The translations under genes were made by a program, and so were the position numbers. Below, piece after piece: positions 1 to 8,794 of a stretch of DNA of 48,848 nt; the first letter of the stretch is position 1, and each line of letters begins with the position of its first letter. The stretch covers positions 1-48,848 of the forward strand of contig JAKSPL010000015.1 of NCBI GenBank assembly GCA_024404815.1, in the 5' to 3' direction. This stretch comes from Oscillospiraceae bacterium (lineage in GTDB: Bacteria > Bacillota > Clostridia > Oscillospirales > Ruminococcaceae). The notes beneath the pieces were generated by a model. It saw only the letters and a program-made list of their open reading frames with translations, was not told the DNA's origin and did no database searches.

Positions 1-23
1 CTCTGTCCTCAGGCGACTTGATT

Positions 24-52
24 ATTCTACCATACATTTTCCGAAAAGTCAA
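24..52 (-). promoter_or_regulatory. Probable sigma-A promoter reading out of the left edge
   Basis: On the minus strand a -35 of TTGACT and a -10 of TAGAAT are separated by 17 bases. The promoter points leftward, away from the transglutaminase-like gene, so it would drive a gene beyond the window. This is a motif match only. Confidence 0.5.
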
Positions 53-104
53 GCCTATTTCCCTAAGTTTTTTTCTTTCTATGCTTTGCACAAAACCCCG
101 ACGA

Positions 105-1202
105 CTAGCCGAACAAAATCCCAACAATTCGCCCTCTGTCGTCCTTGGAAAACTGAAATACACCCTTTGTACAGTACTCTGCGATTGCTTTTTTGATCTC
201 TGAACCGCTTCGAACGTCCGACACTACCGCCTGATAGATCTCGTCTGTCGGACAGTAGAATTCTATAAATGTATTGTTGCCTGTCTGATCCAACGCCCAC
301 TCTGAACATTTTGTACTCATCTGAGAAGATTCGTTGAGAATGCGTCCGTATTTCAGATAGTAGTTCTCCTTGTCCTCTGTACATTGCGGCACTTTGAACG
401 CGGGTTCCTCTGCGGTATGCCCTCCGAACCGCGCATCCGGCATCGCATAGCAGCGGTGCGATACAGCGTCCTCGTAGTTGTCCTCGTCATCCCATGTCAC
501 ATCTATATTATAGTATGCACCGTCAATTTCCGCAATATTCCATGCGTGTCCCAGACCGCGCTCCGATTTTCCTGTGATCGTCATGACATTCAGACCTGCT
601 TTGCGTGCGACATAGCAAAATGCCTTGCTGTAACCCTCGCACTGTGCAACGCCCTCGACCAGACAGCCGTATATATCCGATGAATGCGCACTTTTCTCGT
701 ACAGACAGCGTTCGGCGATCGCATCATGTATCGCCAGAAATTTTCTGCCCTCATCGCTGATACCTGCCACTTCTGCAGCGATCTCATCAGCCGCCCGTTC
801 GATCGCTTCCGCCATCGGCTCGGCTTCTTCCTCGGTTTCATCGTACTGAAGCTCGATTTCCGTCATGATCTGTGCCATCTGATATGTGTCCGCAACATAG
901 AAAAACTGCGGCTCCTGCATTCTGACCAGCAGATAGATTTTTTCATATTCATCGCCTGTACATTCATACGGCAATGTGAATGTTGTCTGATGTGCTGCCA
1001 TTGCTTCGTAAAGTGCCGCATAGAGTGTCTGCTCTTTTGTACTGAGCTGCTGATACGGATAACGCAGGGCAGCCTCCTCTTTCGGGAGCTTTCTGTCCTG
1101 CGCCGGCTGTAATCCCAGTATTCCGCTTTTTATAACCAGCATACCCAAGAGAATGACGAGTGCGATCGCACCCACAAACATGATCTTCCCTTGTCTTTGC
1201 AT
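105..1202 (-). CDS. Membrane-anchored transglutaminase-like protein
   Basis: A 365-residue protein with one hydrophobic N-terminal segment (about residues 8-30) and no cleavage site that I can recognise, so it is probably anchored with the bulk outside the cell. The C-terminal half carries the papain-like transglutaminase-core triad: Cys188 in QCEGYSKAF, His219 in GHAWN and Asp234 in DVTWDD. Such proteins in Firmicutes are thought to act as proteases or cross-linkers at the cell surface, but the substrate cannot be told from sequence. An AAGGAA site precedes the ATG. It follows the CNNM/CBS gene by about 20 bases, so the two probably share the promoter at 2620-2648. An acidic stretch near residue 121-130 may be a linker. 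The fold is well supported and the role is unknown. Confidence 0.8.
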   Translation of the reverse strand: MQRQGKIMFVGAIALVILLGMLVIKSGILGLQPAQDRKLPKEEAALRYPYQQLSTKEQTLYAALYEAMAAHQTTFTLPYECTGDEYEKIYLLVRMQEPQFFYVADTYQMAQIMTEIELQYDETEEEAEPMAEAIERAADEIAAEVAGISDEGRKFLAIHDAIAERCLYEKSAHSSDIYGCLVEGVAQCEGYSKAFCYVARKAGLNVMTITGKSERGLGHAWNIAEIDGAYYNIDVTWDDEDNYEDAVSHRCYAMPDARFGGHTAEEPAFKVPQCTEDKENYYLKYGRILNESSQMSTKCSEWALDQTGNNTFIEFYCPTDEIYQAVVSDVRSGSEIKKAIAEYCTKGVFQFSKDDRGRIVGILFG

Positions 1203-1221
1203 GATGTTTCCTTACCCTTAT

Positions 1222-2544
1222 TTATTTTTCGTCTGCCGTTTCTGTTTTTTTCTGAAGGACTTCTGCCTGAATACGGCGGATCCAGTTGTCCTCGTATGAT
1301 AATAATGTATACCGCACGCCGCAGGCTTCGATCACGGGACGTTCGCCCTCGCTCGGGATCCTGCCCAGCAGTCCGACCACATACGCGCTCATCGTATCGA
1401 AATCGCTGTCCTCCTCGGGGGTGACGCCCAGACGCGGCAGGATATCCTCGGGATCTGCCGCACCGTCGATCGAATACACATTCGGACGCAGTTCCACAAG
1501 TTCTGCTTCTTCTTCCTCGTCATATTCATCCTGAATACTGCCGACAATTTCTTCCAGCAGGTCTTCCATTGTGACCATGCCTGCCGTGCCGCCGTACTCA
1601 TCGGACACGATGGCAAGCTGCATCTTATCTTTCCGCATCTTCTGGAACACATCGCGGCATTTCGCTGTTTCGGGAACAAAATACGCTTCGCGCATCAGTG
1701 CAGTCACAGCGCAGTCCTCGGATTTTCCGACCAGCGGCAGCATATCCTTGACCAGTACCACGCCAATGATCGTATCGACACGCTTTTCGTAGACGGGGAT
1801 ACGGGAGAATCCCTCCTCCATCGCAAGCTTTGCCGTTTCGGATGCCGTTGCTTCTTTCGGAACGGCGATCATGTCCTTGCGGTGTGTCATGACTTCCGCG
1901 ACCGTCACATCGTCAAATTCGAAGATGTTGTTGATCATCTCACGCTGACTTTCCTCGATGCCGCCCGTTTCGTTGCCTGCATCGACCAGCAGTCGGATCT
2001 CCTCCTCGGTGACGATCTCCGCACCGTCCGCAACAGAAATACCGAACAGTCTGCAAATCCCCTTCGTCACACCTGCCGCAAGCGCAGTAAACGGTGTCAT
2101 GATCACCTGCAAAGCACGGACAGAAGGTGTGCAAATCCGCGCAAACGATTCAGGAGAATGCGCGGCAAACCGCTTCGGCAGAAAATCCGTAAACATGGTC
2201 AGCAATATGGCTGTGCCGACTGCAAGCAGCAGTCCTGCCGCGATCGCCGCATAGGGGATCGGCAGCAGCTTTGTCAGCCGTGCCCCGAAAGTCCCATACA
2301 CCAGAACGCCGATCCATACCGCAGAAAAAACACGGTGTACCGCAAAATTCCGCAGCAGCTTTGTCGGGGAGGCAAGCAGTTTTGCAAGTCCCTGCCATCG
2401 CTTCTCTGTCTGCGCCTGTGCCTGAATTTTCGCATCGTTTACCTCGGTGAGTGCCGTTTCACACGCAGAAAACCATGCGCGAATCGCGGCAAACACCCCA
2501 AGAATGACCAGCAAATACCATAATCGGCCGCCGTCTGTATCCAT
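1222..2544 (-). CDS. CNNM/CorC-family membrane protein with CBS domains (HlyC-like)
   Basis: About 440 residues. The order is a DUF21/CNNM transmembrane domain (several hydrophobic helices in the first ~180 residues, starting with an ACETALTEVN-type helix typical of the family), a pair of CBS domains (VMTHRKDMIAVP and the second repeat near SDEYGGTAGMVTMEDLLEEIVG) and a C-terminal CorC_HlyC domain with the DFDTMSAYVVGLLGRIP motif. Family members are implicated in magnesium or cobalt efflux and are often mislabelled as haemolysins. An upstream in-frame extension is possible to 2715, but the ATG at 2544 has an AGAAAGGA site and begins just before the first helix, so I start here. First gene of a two-gene unit with the transglutaminase-like protein. 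Confidence 0.9.
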   Translation of the reverse strand: MDTDGGRLWYLLVILGVFAAIRAWFSACETALTEVNDAKIQAQAQTEKRWQGLAKLLASPTKLLRNFAVHRVFSAVWIGVLVYGTFGARLTKLLPIPYAAIAAGLLLAVGTAILLTMFTDFLPKRFAAHSPESFARICTPSVRALQVIMTPFTALAAGVTKGICRLFGISVADGAEIVTEEEIRLLVDAGNETGGIEESQREMINNIFEFDDVTVAEVMTHRKDMIAVPKEATASETAKLAMEEGFSRIPVYEKRVDTIIGVVLVKDMLPLVGKSEDCAVTALMREAYFVPETAKCRDVFQKMRKDKMQLAIVSDEYGGTAGMVTMEDLLEEIVGSIQDEYDEEEEAELVELRPNVYSIDGAADPEDILPRLGVTPEEDSDFDTMSAYVVGLLGRIPSEGERPVIEACGVRYTLLSYEDNWIRRIQAEVLQKKTETADEK

Positions 2545-2619
2545 TGTATTGTAATATCCTTTCTTCGTCTGTTTTGTTCTGTTTTTCCGCAGGCCTCTCC
2601 TGCGAAATCGTGTGATTAC

Positions 2620-2648
2620 AGTATAGTGCATTTTCTCGAAAATGTCAA
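2620..2648 (-). promoter_or_regulatory. Sigma-A promoter for the CNNM/transglutaminase unit
   Basis: Minus-strand TTGACA and TATACT separated by exactly 17 bases, about 75 bases upstream of the ATG at 2544. It lies in the divergent gap shared with the plus-strand phosphohexomutase-like gene. A TATAAT on the plus strand near 2680 has no convincing -35 partner. Confidence 0.75.
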
Positions 2649-2729
2649 GTGTTTCGCAGAATCCGACCGTTTCCGCCTGTATAATTCTTCCGCCGATGCG
2701 GCATACTCTTTCCAAGAAAGGGTGATCGT

Positions 2730-3875
2730 ATGTTTCAGCAATCCCAGCCGCTGCTGCCCGAAGATGACGGCGTTCTCAGCGGCACGCCAACGCCTGACAA
2801 TCTGATTCAGCTCGGGGCATCCCTTGCCGCCGCTTCGGCGCAAATCCTCATCGGCGCAGAACCCGACTCTGCATTTTCGGGCGCTGCGGCAGGCATTCTC
2901 GCAGGTGCCTGTGCCGCCGCAGGCAGTTCCGCCGTACTCGTTCCATGTGCCACGCTGCCTGAACTCTCTGCCGCATCCATCGCCGCAGACCTCCCTTTGC
3001 TTGTGCATCTCGCAGAGCATCGGCTCAGGGTGTTCGCAAAAGGAATGCTCCCGCTCACCGCCGCATGGCAGACACTTCTTTGTGACCAGCCGCAAGCGGA
3101 ATGGTGTGCGCCGTCCCAATACGGAGAAGTCCTGAACGGCAGCGGTCTGACCTCGCTGTTCTCTGCACGCATCCGCGAACGTCTGCCCGACAGTTTTCCT
3201 GTCCTGCCCGAAATCACCACAGGCTCCGCGCCACTCTATCGAAAAATGGCACAGCTGCTCCGCGGCGGCAGAGGGCAGCTTCTGACCATACAGCTCTCCT
3301 CGGACGGCAGAAAACTCGCGCTCTACCACACCGACTGCGGCTGGATCTTCCATGAAAAGGTGCTTCTGCTCGTCTGCCAGCAGTATTTTGTGCAGGGAAA
3401 AGATGTCGCGCTCCCCTACTGGATGCCCCGTGCCGCAGAAGATATGGCGCGTAAATACGGAAGAAATGTCCTGCGGTATGCGTCCTGCTCCGACGGAACG
3501 GACAACATCGCACGCACACTCGCGCTGGCACAGGGATTCACGCTGGATGCCGCGATCCTCTGTGCGGAATTTCTCCGTCTGCTCTCGGAACACCGAATGT
3601 CCCTGAAAGAATGGCTCAGATGCCTGCCGCCCTGCCACACCGTCCACCGCATCGTCAGGCTGGACGCGCAAGGTGGAAACTCGCTGCAAACATGGCAGGC
3701 AAATGTCAATGCCGCACAGACCGCAGAGGGATATTTTGCAGAAGATGCACGCGGTCGGGTGCTTGTCCGCCCCTCGCGCACAGGCAAAACCGCCGCGCTG
3801 TTTGCCGAGGCGGACAGCATAGAGACGGCATCCGAACTCGCAGGGGATATCTGTGCAAGGCTTGGGGATGGATAG
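2730..3875 (+). CDS. Phosphohexomutase-fold protein lacking catalytic residues (probable pseudoenzyme)
   Basis: A 381-residue protein aligning by eye with GlmM/phosphomannomutase enzymes, which are usually about 450 residues. Preserved parts are the N-terminal LGASLA...ILIGAEPDSAFSG...ILAGACAAAG block (residues 28-65), the SDGTDNIARTLALA segment (254-267), the LLSEHRMSLKEWLRCLP stretch (284-300) and the C-terminal phosphate-binding domain RVLVRPSRTGKTAALFAEADS (343-363). The catalytic pieces are gone. Where active enzymes have the phosphoserine loop ASHNP this reads AEHRL (Glu96 at the Ser position). Where they have the metal loop DGDADR this reads SSDGRK (190-195). No GEQSGH sugar loop is visible. 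The reading frame is intact and has a good AAAGGGTG site, so it seems to be maintained. It stands alone between divergent and downstream genes. It may be a regulatory or sugar-phosphate-binding paralogue; that is inference. Confidence 0.7.
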   Translation: MFQQSQPLLPEDDGVLSGTPTPDNLIQLGASLAAASAQILIGAEPDSAFSGAAAGILAGACAAAGSSAVLVPCATLPELSAASIAADLPLLVHLAEHRLRVFAKGMLPLTAAWQTLLCDQPQAEWCAPSQYGEVLNGSGLTSLFSARIRERLPDSFPVLPEITTGSAPLYRKMAQLLRGGRGQLLTIQLSSDGRKLALYHTDCGWIFHEKVLLLVCQQYFVQGKDVALPYWMPRAAEDMARKYGRNVLRYASCSDGTDNIARTLALAQGFTLDAAILCAEFLRLLSEHRMSLKEWLRCLPPCHTVHRIVRLDAQGGNSLQTWQANVNAAQTAEGYFAEDARGRVLVRPSRTGKTAALFAEADSIETASELAGDICARLGDG

Positions 3876-3916
3876 GCTTTTTGTGGGGACATGAGAGCGT
3901 AACAAAGCCTCATATC

Positions 3917-4118
3917 AAAAGTTTCACTCGATTTTTTTCAAAAAATCGCAGGGGTTGAGGGGGTGAGTTTGCTTGCAAACTCATCGGCTTGCCGTACTGC
4001 TCCCCCCATCGCGCTCCGCAGAGCGCGAAACATCCCTCTCCTTCCCAAACGCAGGAAAGGGTGAATTTGATTGCAGAGCAATCAAAGAGGGGAAACCCCA
4101 ACGAGGGGTTTTCCTGAA
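3917..4118 (+). repeat. Modular palindromic repeat, copy A
   Basis: A non-coding stretch shortly after the stop of the phosphohexomutase-like gene. It opens with a block at 3917-3957 (AAAGTTTCACTCG, then a TTTTTTTCAAAAAA core, then ATCGCAGGGG) shared with copies C and D. Variable hairpins follow (GAGTTTGC/GCAAACTC, GCGCTC/GAGCGC, TTGATTGC/GCAATCAA), then a CTCCTTCCC block and a closing AACGAGGGGTTTTCC block also found in copy D. I see no coding frame and no transposase. Order of blocks agrees among copies while hairpin sequences differ. Confidence 0.75.
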
Positions 4119-4292
4119 ATCCGAACGGTACAAAAGGGTTTTGCAGGGAGATACTGTTCTCTGCACGCTGACGGTTTTCTCAGAATACATATCTGAATCG
4201 TCCCGTTTCTCCACATTTCTACAGCACGCTGTATGCTGCGGCACCAAGAGAAACATTATTTACGGTCATTCTGCCAGAAAATGTTTGTACGC

Positions 4293-4321
4293 TTGACTTT
4301 TTTCCCGTTTTGTCGTATACT
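4293..4321 (+). promoter_or_regulatory. Sigma-A promoter for rnj
   Basis: TTGACT and TATACT separated by 17 bases, about 80 bases upstream of the TTG start at 4400. An in-frame TTG at 4310 lies inside this promoter and therefore cannot be the translation start. Confidence 0.8.
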
Positions 4322-4352
4322 GTATATGTATATCTATGTCCGAACATCAATT

Positions 4353-4374
4353 CCGAAGCCGTCCTGCGCTTCGG
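4353..4374 (+). promoter_or_regulatory. Hairpin in the rnj 5' leader
   Basis: CCGAAGC and GCTTCGG form a 7-bp stem with an 8-base loop between the promoter and the Shine-Dalgarno site of rnj. Whether it influences mRNA stability or autoregulation is inference. Confidence 0.45.
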
Positions 4375-4399
4375 CTATATACGAAAGAGAGGTAATCAT

Positions 4400-6298
4400 T
4401 TGAACAGAAATCCCAAACAGGGGAACGGCCGCGGTCCGCGCCGCAGCGGCATCCCCCTTACAGCCATCGGAAGAAAAATTCTTCCCTCCGAACTCGTTTC
4501 CGAGCAGCTTGCGAAAAAGCCGCCGAAACAGTCCAAAAAAGACAGCGGCAAGAACAATAAAAAGGATACGGCGCCTGTCATCGCAAAAAAAGTCAATGCT
4601 GATGGTGCCGCACAGAAAGAACCGATGCAGAACCGCCCCAAAAAGCCCGTGCGGATCATCCCCCTCGGCGGCCTGGGCGAGATCGGTAAGAATATGACCG
4701 TGATCGAGTGCGCAAACGATATGTTCATTATCGACTGCGGACTCGCTTTCCCCGATGCCGATATGCTCGGCGTTGACCTTGTAATTCCCGATTTTACTTA
4801 TATCGAACGCAACGCAGACCGTCTGCGCGGTATCGTCCTCACCCACGGGCACGAAGACCATATCGGCGCACTCGCCTATCTGCTCAAAAAGGTCAATACC
4901 CCTGTCTACGGTGCAAAGCTCACCCTCGCACTCGTCGAGGCAAAGCTCAAAGAGCATCAGCTCGCAGGCAAGGTACAGCTCAATGTTGTACAGCCGCGCC
5001 GCACCGTCCGTATGGGCTGTATGGCGGTCGAATTCATCCATGTCAACCATTCTATCCCCGATGCCTGCGGTCTGGCGATCCATACGCCTGCCGGTGTTCT
5101 GGTGCATACGGGCGACTTCAAAATTGACTACTCCCCCATCAACGGCGGCATTATCGACCTCGCACGCTTCGGCGAACTGGGTTCGCGCGGTGTCCTCGCG
5201 CTGATGGCGGACTCCACCAACGCGGAACGTGAGGGCTTTACGCCGTCCGAACGCAAGGTCGGTGAGTCCTTCGACAAGCTGTTTACCACCGCGGAGAACC
5301 GCCGCATCATCATTGCGACATTCTCCTCGAACATCCACCGCGTCCAGCAGATCATCGACTGCGCAGAACGTTACGGCAGAAAAGTCGCCGTGTTCGGCCG
5401 TTCGATGGTCAATGTCATTTCCATTGCGGTCGAACTCGGCTACCTGAAAGTTAAGTCGGGTACTCTCATCGACATTGAGGTCATGCACCGCTACTCCGAC
5501 GACCAGATCGTGCTGATCACAACAGGCAGTCAGGGCGAACCGATGTCTGCCCTCACCCGTATGGCGATGGGCGACCACAAGAAAGTCAACATCACACCGC
5601 AGGACTTCATCATCATCTCTGCAACACCGATCCCCGGCAACGAAAAGTACGTCACCCGTGTGGTCAACGAACTGATGAAATCGGGTGCAACGGTCGTCTA
5701 CGAGAGAATGTATGAAGTACACGTTTCCGGCCACGCTTGTCAGGAAGAACTGAAACTCATGCTCGCGCTGACGAAACCGCGCTTCTTCCTGCCTGTACAC
5801 GGCGAATACAAACACCTCAAAAAGCACGCACAGCTCGCGCTTTCTATGGGTATGCCGAAAGAGAATGTCATCATTCCCGAACTCGGCAACGTCATCGAAA
5901 CAAACGGTCTGGAAATGAAAGTCGTTTCGCAGGCACCTGCCGGCAGAGTGCTGGTGGACGGTCTGAGCGTCGGCGATGTCGGCTCGATCGTTCTGCGCGA
6001 CAGAAAGCATCTCGCACAGGATGGTCTGATCATCATCGTTGTCGGCATCGACAACGCAGACAACTCGATCGTTTCGGGGCCTGAACTGATCTCCAGAGGC
6101 TTTGTCTATGTCCGCGAATCGGAAACGATGATGGAGGAGGCAAGAGTATTGCTCTGTGAAGCACTCGAAAGCTGTTCTCCTGCGGAACTGCGCGACTGGA
6201 ATGCCCTCAAAGGCAAGCTGCGCGATGTCCTGTCGGATTATATCTTCTCGACAACAAAGCGCACGCCGATGATCCTGCCTATTATTATGGAGGTCTGA
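4400..6298 (+). CDS. rnj: Ribonuclease J
   Basis: A 632-residue beta-lactamase/beta-CASP nuclease that degrades and matures mRNA and rRNA with endo- and 5'-exonuclease activity in the cytoplasm. The zinc-binding HGHEDHIGA motif is near residue 147. Further metal and phosphate motifs follow: VNHSIPDACGLAIHTP, HTGDFKID, MADSTNAEREGFT and the C-terminal PVHGEYKHLKKHAQ. The usual length is about 555, and the extra length is an N-terminal basic, Lys/Pro-rich, low-complexity extension of about 80 residues before VRIIPLGGLGEIGKN. I chose the TTG at 4400 because GAGAGG lies just upstream and the promoter and leader precede it. gdpP follows about 40 bases downstream, so the two probably share a transcript. 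Confidence 0.95.
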   Translation: MNRNPKQGNGRGPRRSGIPLTAIGRKILPSELVSEQLAKKPPKQSKKDSGKNNKKDTAPVIAKKVNADGAAQKEPMQNRPKKPVRIIPLGGLGEIGKNMTVIECANDMFIIDCGLAFPDADMLGVDLVIPDFTYIERNADRLRGIVLTHGHEDHIGALAYLLKKVNTPVYGAKLTLALVEAKLKEHQLAGKVQLNVVQPRRTVRMGCMAVEFIHVNHSIPDACGLAIHTPAGVLVHTGDFKIDYSPINGGIIDLARFGELGSRGVLALMADSTNAEREGFTPSERKVGESFDKLFTTAENRRIIIATFSSNIHRVQQIIDCAERYGRKVAVFGRSMVNVISIAVELGYLKVKSGTLIDIEVMHRYSDDQIVLITTGSQGEPMSALTRMAMGDHKKVNITPQDFIIISATPIPGNEKYVTRVVNELMKSGATVVYERMYEVHVSGHACQEELKLMLALTKPRFFLPVHGEYKHLKKHAQLALSMGMPKENVIIPELGNVIETNGLEMKVVSQAPAGRVLVDGLSVGDVGSIVLRDRKHLAQDGLIIIVVGIDNADNSIVSGPELISRGFVYVRESETMMEEARVLLCEALESCSPAELRDWNALKGKLRDVLSDYIFSTTKRTPMILPIIMEV

Positions 6299-6338
6299 TT
6301 CCCCGAACGCCCGATTCAGTACGAAAGGTATATTTCTC

Positions 6339-8324
6339 ATGCGTAAAAAATGTCTTTGGCGGCCGCTTGCAGCCATCTCGCTGCTGGCACTCTCCGCTTT
6401 GACCGCGCTCCTGCTTGCCGCAAGTCCGCAAACGCATCCCGTCGGTGTCAAAATCGCCGCCGCAATGTTCCTGCTCGGCGCGGCTTGGTGCGGATTCGAA
6501 ATTTATCTTTGGCGAAACAATACCCTGCGCTATCTCGCATCCATGAACGAGAATCTCGAAGCAACAGGACAGAGTGTGCCGCAGCATATTCAGCTCCCTG
6601 TCGCCATTCTCAACAAGGATATGCAGGTCGTCTGGTATAACAACAGCTTCGAAAGCCGCATTGCCTGCGGTGTCGATTTCTTCGGACAGGAACTCTCCGA
6701 GATCCTCCCGACAGTTCCCAGACAGCTTGCAGAGCATGACGGTGCTGACGTCACGATCGACGACCGCACCTACCATATCACCATGTCGGATTACATCCGC
6801 ACAGGCGGCGAAACACATATGCTCTGCTTTCAGGATATTACCAACTTCACAGACCTGCGCCGCCATTTCTGGGATACCCGTATCTGCGTGATGCTCGTGG
6901 TCATCGACAACTATGAAGATGTGATGAGTGCGGCAAAGCAGAGTGAACGTGCGGCGGTGCTGGCATCGCTCGAAGCTCTGTTCGACAACGAACTCGAAGG
7001 CACAGACTGCATCTGCTCGCGGCTCGATGAGGACCGTTTCCTGATTCTCGTGGAAGCACAGTATTACGCACTCATCGAACACGCAAAATTCCCGATTCTC
7101 GACAAAGTACGTAAAATCGTCGTTGGCGGAAAGAATCCGCTGACGCTCTCGATCGGTGTCGGACGCGGCGGCGCTTCGCTCGCACAGAACGAAGTCTATG
7201 CCCAGCAGTCCCTTGACATGGCACTCGGACGCGGCGGCGACCAGGCGGCTGTCAAAACCAAATCAGGATACAGCTTCTACGGCGGCGTGTCCAAGGGCGT
7301 CGAAAAGAAGTCCAAGACCCGTCACCGCGCGGTTGCAAGAGCCATGCGCGAACTGCTCGAAAGCTCAGAACGTGTCTTTATTATGGGACACCGACAGAGC
7401 GATCTGGACGCGGTCGGCGCGGCGATCGGTACGGCGTTTATCGCAGAAAGCCTCGGCAAACCGTTCCGCATTGTTCTCAATCCGAAAGCAACGCTCGCAA
7501 CACCGCTTGTTGACCGTCTGCTTACGACACACCCCGACTGGCTCATTTCTCCCGAAAATGCCGCGGCTTCCATTCAGCCCGATGACCTGCTGATCGTTGT
7601 GGATACATTCAGCAAGGATATTCTCGAAGCACCTGCGGTCTATCAGGCGGCAAGCCATGTCATGGTCATCGACCACCACAGAAAGATGGTCAATTATCTC
7701 GATAATACGACACTTCTGTTCCATGATCCCTATGCCTCCTCGGCATCAGAGCTGGTCACGGGACTCATCCAGTTCCTCGAATGCCGCGAGGATTTGCCGC
7801 AGTTTTGTGCGGAAGCCCTCCTCGCAGGCATCATGCTCGACACGAAGAATTTTGTCATGCAGACAGGCGTGCAGACCTTTGAAGCAGCCGCCTATCTCCG
7901 TACACAGGGCGCAGACCCCGTTGCGGTCAAAGCGATGTTTGCCGCATCCATATCCGCGTGCCGACAGAAGTCCATCCTCATCGGAGATGCGGAACTCCAC
8001 GGGCGATTTGCCATTGCAGTCGCAAGAGAAGCCATCCCCGACATCCAGATCATCGCCGCACAGGCTGCGGACGATCTGCTCGGCATTGAGGGCGTGGACG
8101 CTTCGTTTGTCATTTTCCCGCGCGACACCCTCGCCTGCGTTTCTGCACGTTCCCTCGGCAAGATGAATGTTCAGGTCGTTATGGAAATGCTCGGCGGCGG
8201 CGGTCATCAGACCATGGCGGCGGCACAAATCAAAAACTGCTCCGTCAACTCGCTGCGGATTCACCTGATCGAAACGCTCGATACTCTGGAAACCGCTGAT
8301 TCTGCGGATTCCGATGAAATCTGA
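6339..8324 (+). CDS. gdpP: GdpP-type cyclic-di-AMP phosphodiesterase
   Basis: A 661-residue membrane protein that hydrolyses c-di-AMP, thereby tuning potassium, osmolyte and cell-wall homeostasis. It has two N-terminal transmembrane helices (about residues 7-50), a PAS-like sensor region (about 80-180), a degenerate GGDEF domain in which the signature is replaced by SRLDEDRF, and a DHH-DHHA1 phosphodiesterase module. The catalytic motifs are visible: [11 protein letters not shown] (near 350), VIDHHRK (near 444) and [13 protein letters not shown] (near 618). Length is as expected for the family. It sits directly ahead of rplI and dnaB, an order common in Firmicutes, with a 15-base gap to rplI. 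Confidence 0.95.
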   Translation: MRKKCLWRPLAAISLLALSALTALLLAASPQTHPVGVKIAAAMFLLGAAWCGFEIYLWRNNTLRYLASMNENLEATGQSVPQHIQLPVAILNKDMQVVWYNNSFESRIACGVDFFGQELSEILPTVPRQLAEHDGADVTIDDRTYHITMSDYIRTGGETHMLCFQDITNFTDLRRHFWDTRICVMLVVIDNYEDVMSAAKQSERAAVLASLEALFDNELEGTDCICSRLDEDRFLILVEAQYYALIEHAKFPILDKVRKIVVGGKNPLTLSIGVGRGGASLAQNEVYAQQSLDMALGRGGDQAAVKTKSGYSFYGGVSKGVEKKSKTRHRAVARAMRELLESSERVFIMGHRQSDLDAVGAAIGTAFIAESLGKPFRIVLNPKATLATPLVDRLLTTHPDWLISPENAAASIQPDDLLIVVDTFSKDILEAPAVYQAASHVMVIDHHRKMVNYLDNTTLLFHDPYASSASELVTGLIQFLECREDLPQFCAEALLAGIMLDTKNFVMQTGVQTFEAAAYLRTQGADPVAVKAMFAASISACRQKSILIGDAELHGRFAIAVAREAIPDIQIIAAQAADDLLGIEGVDASFVIFPRDTLACVSARSLGKMNVQVVMEMLGGGGHQTMAAAQIKNCSVNSLRIHLIETLDTLETADSADSDEI

Positions 8325-8338
8325 AAGGAAGAAAATCA

Positions 8339-8794
8339 ATGAAAGTCATTTTACTGCAAGACATTAAAGGTACAGGAAAAAAAGGCGATATTAAGAATGT
8401 ATCCGATGGCTACGCAAGAAATTTCCTGCTTGGAAAAGGGCTTGCTGTCGAAGCTACCCCGAAAAATCTCACCGAATTGCAGGGTAAGAAAGACTCCGAA
8501 CAGCACAAGATCGACGTCGCACGCGCCGATGCACAGGCTCAGGCTGACAAGCTGAAAGACCAGAAGGTCGTTGTCAAGGCAAAAGGCGGTCAGGGCGGCA
8601 GACTGTTCGGTGCAGTTACCCTCGGTCACGTTGCGGAAGCCATCGAAAAACAGTTCGGCTTCTCTGTTGAAAAGCGTAAGCTCTCCACCAACCTCGAAAT
8701 GAAGAACGTCGGTCTGTATGCCGCAGAAGCAAAGCTCTATAACGGCGTATCTGCGAAGTTTACAGTTTCCGTGGAGCTGGACGAAAATGGCTGA
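8339..8794 (+). CDS. rplI: 50S ribosomal protein L9
   Basis: A 151-residue protein beginning [18 protein letters not shown], with the conserved [20 protein letters not shown] stretch, a long connecting helix and the C-terminal 23S-binding domain ([17 protein letters not shown]). L9 binds domain V of 23S rRNA near the L1 stalk and helps fidelity. Length is typical. An AAAGGAAG site precedes the ATG. The last eight bases overlap the start of dnaB. Confidence 0.97.
   Translation: MKVILLQDIKGTGKKGDIKNVSDGYARNFLLGKGLAVEATPKNLTELQGKKDSEQHKIDVARADAQAQADKLKDQKVVVKAKGGQGGRLFGAVTLGHVAEAIEKQFGFSVEKRKLSTNLEMKNVGLYAAEAKLYNGVSAKFTVSVELDENG

Noticed and set aside
2675-2690. TATAAT as the phosphohexomutase-like gene's promoter
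   Set aside because: The hexamer is good but no -35 at 16-18 bases and no TGn extension, so I do not list it as a feature.
2616-3905. A 429-codon minus-strand frame opposite the phosphohexomutase-like gene
   Set aside because: Cys/Arg-rich shadow. The plus-strand frame shows clear family motifs and a ribosome site, so the minus frame is not the gene.
4334-6451. A 705-codon open frame on the minus strand across rnj
   Set aside because: It lies antisense to a well-supported RNase J gene with all motifs; the composition is that of a reverse-strand shadow and it lacks a ribosome site or homology.
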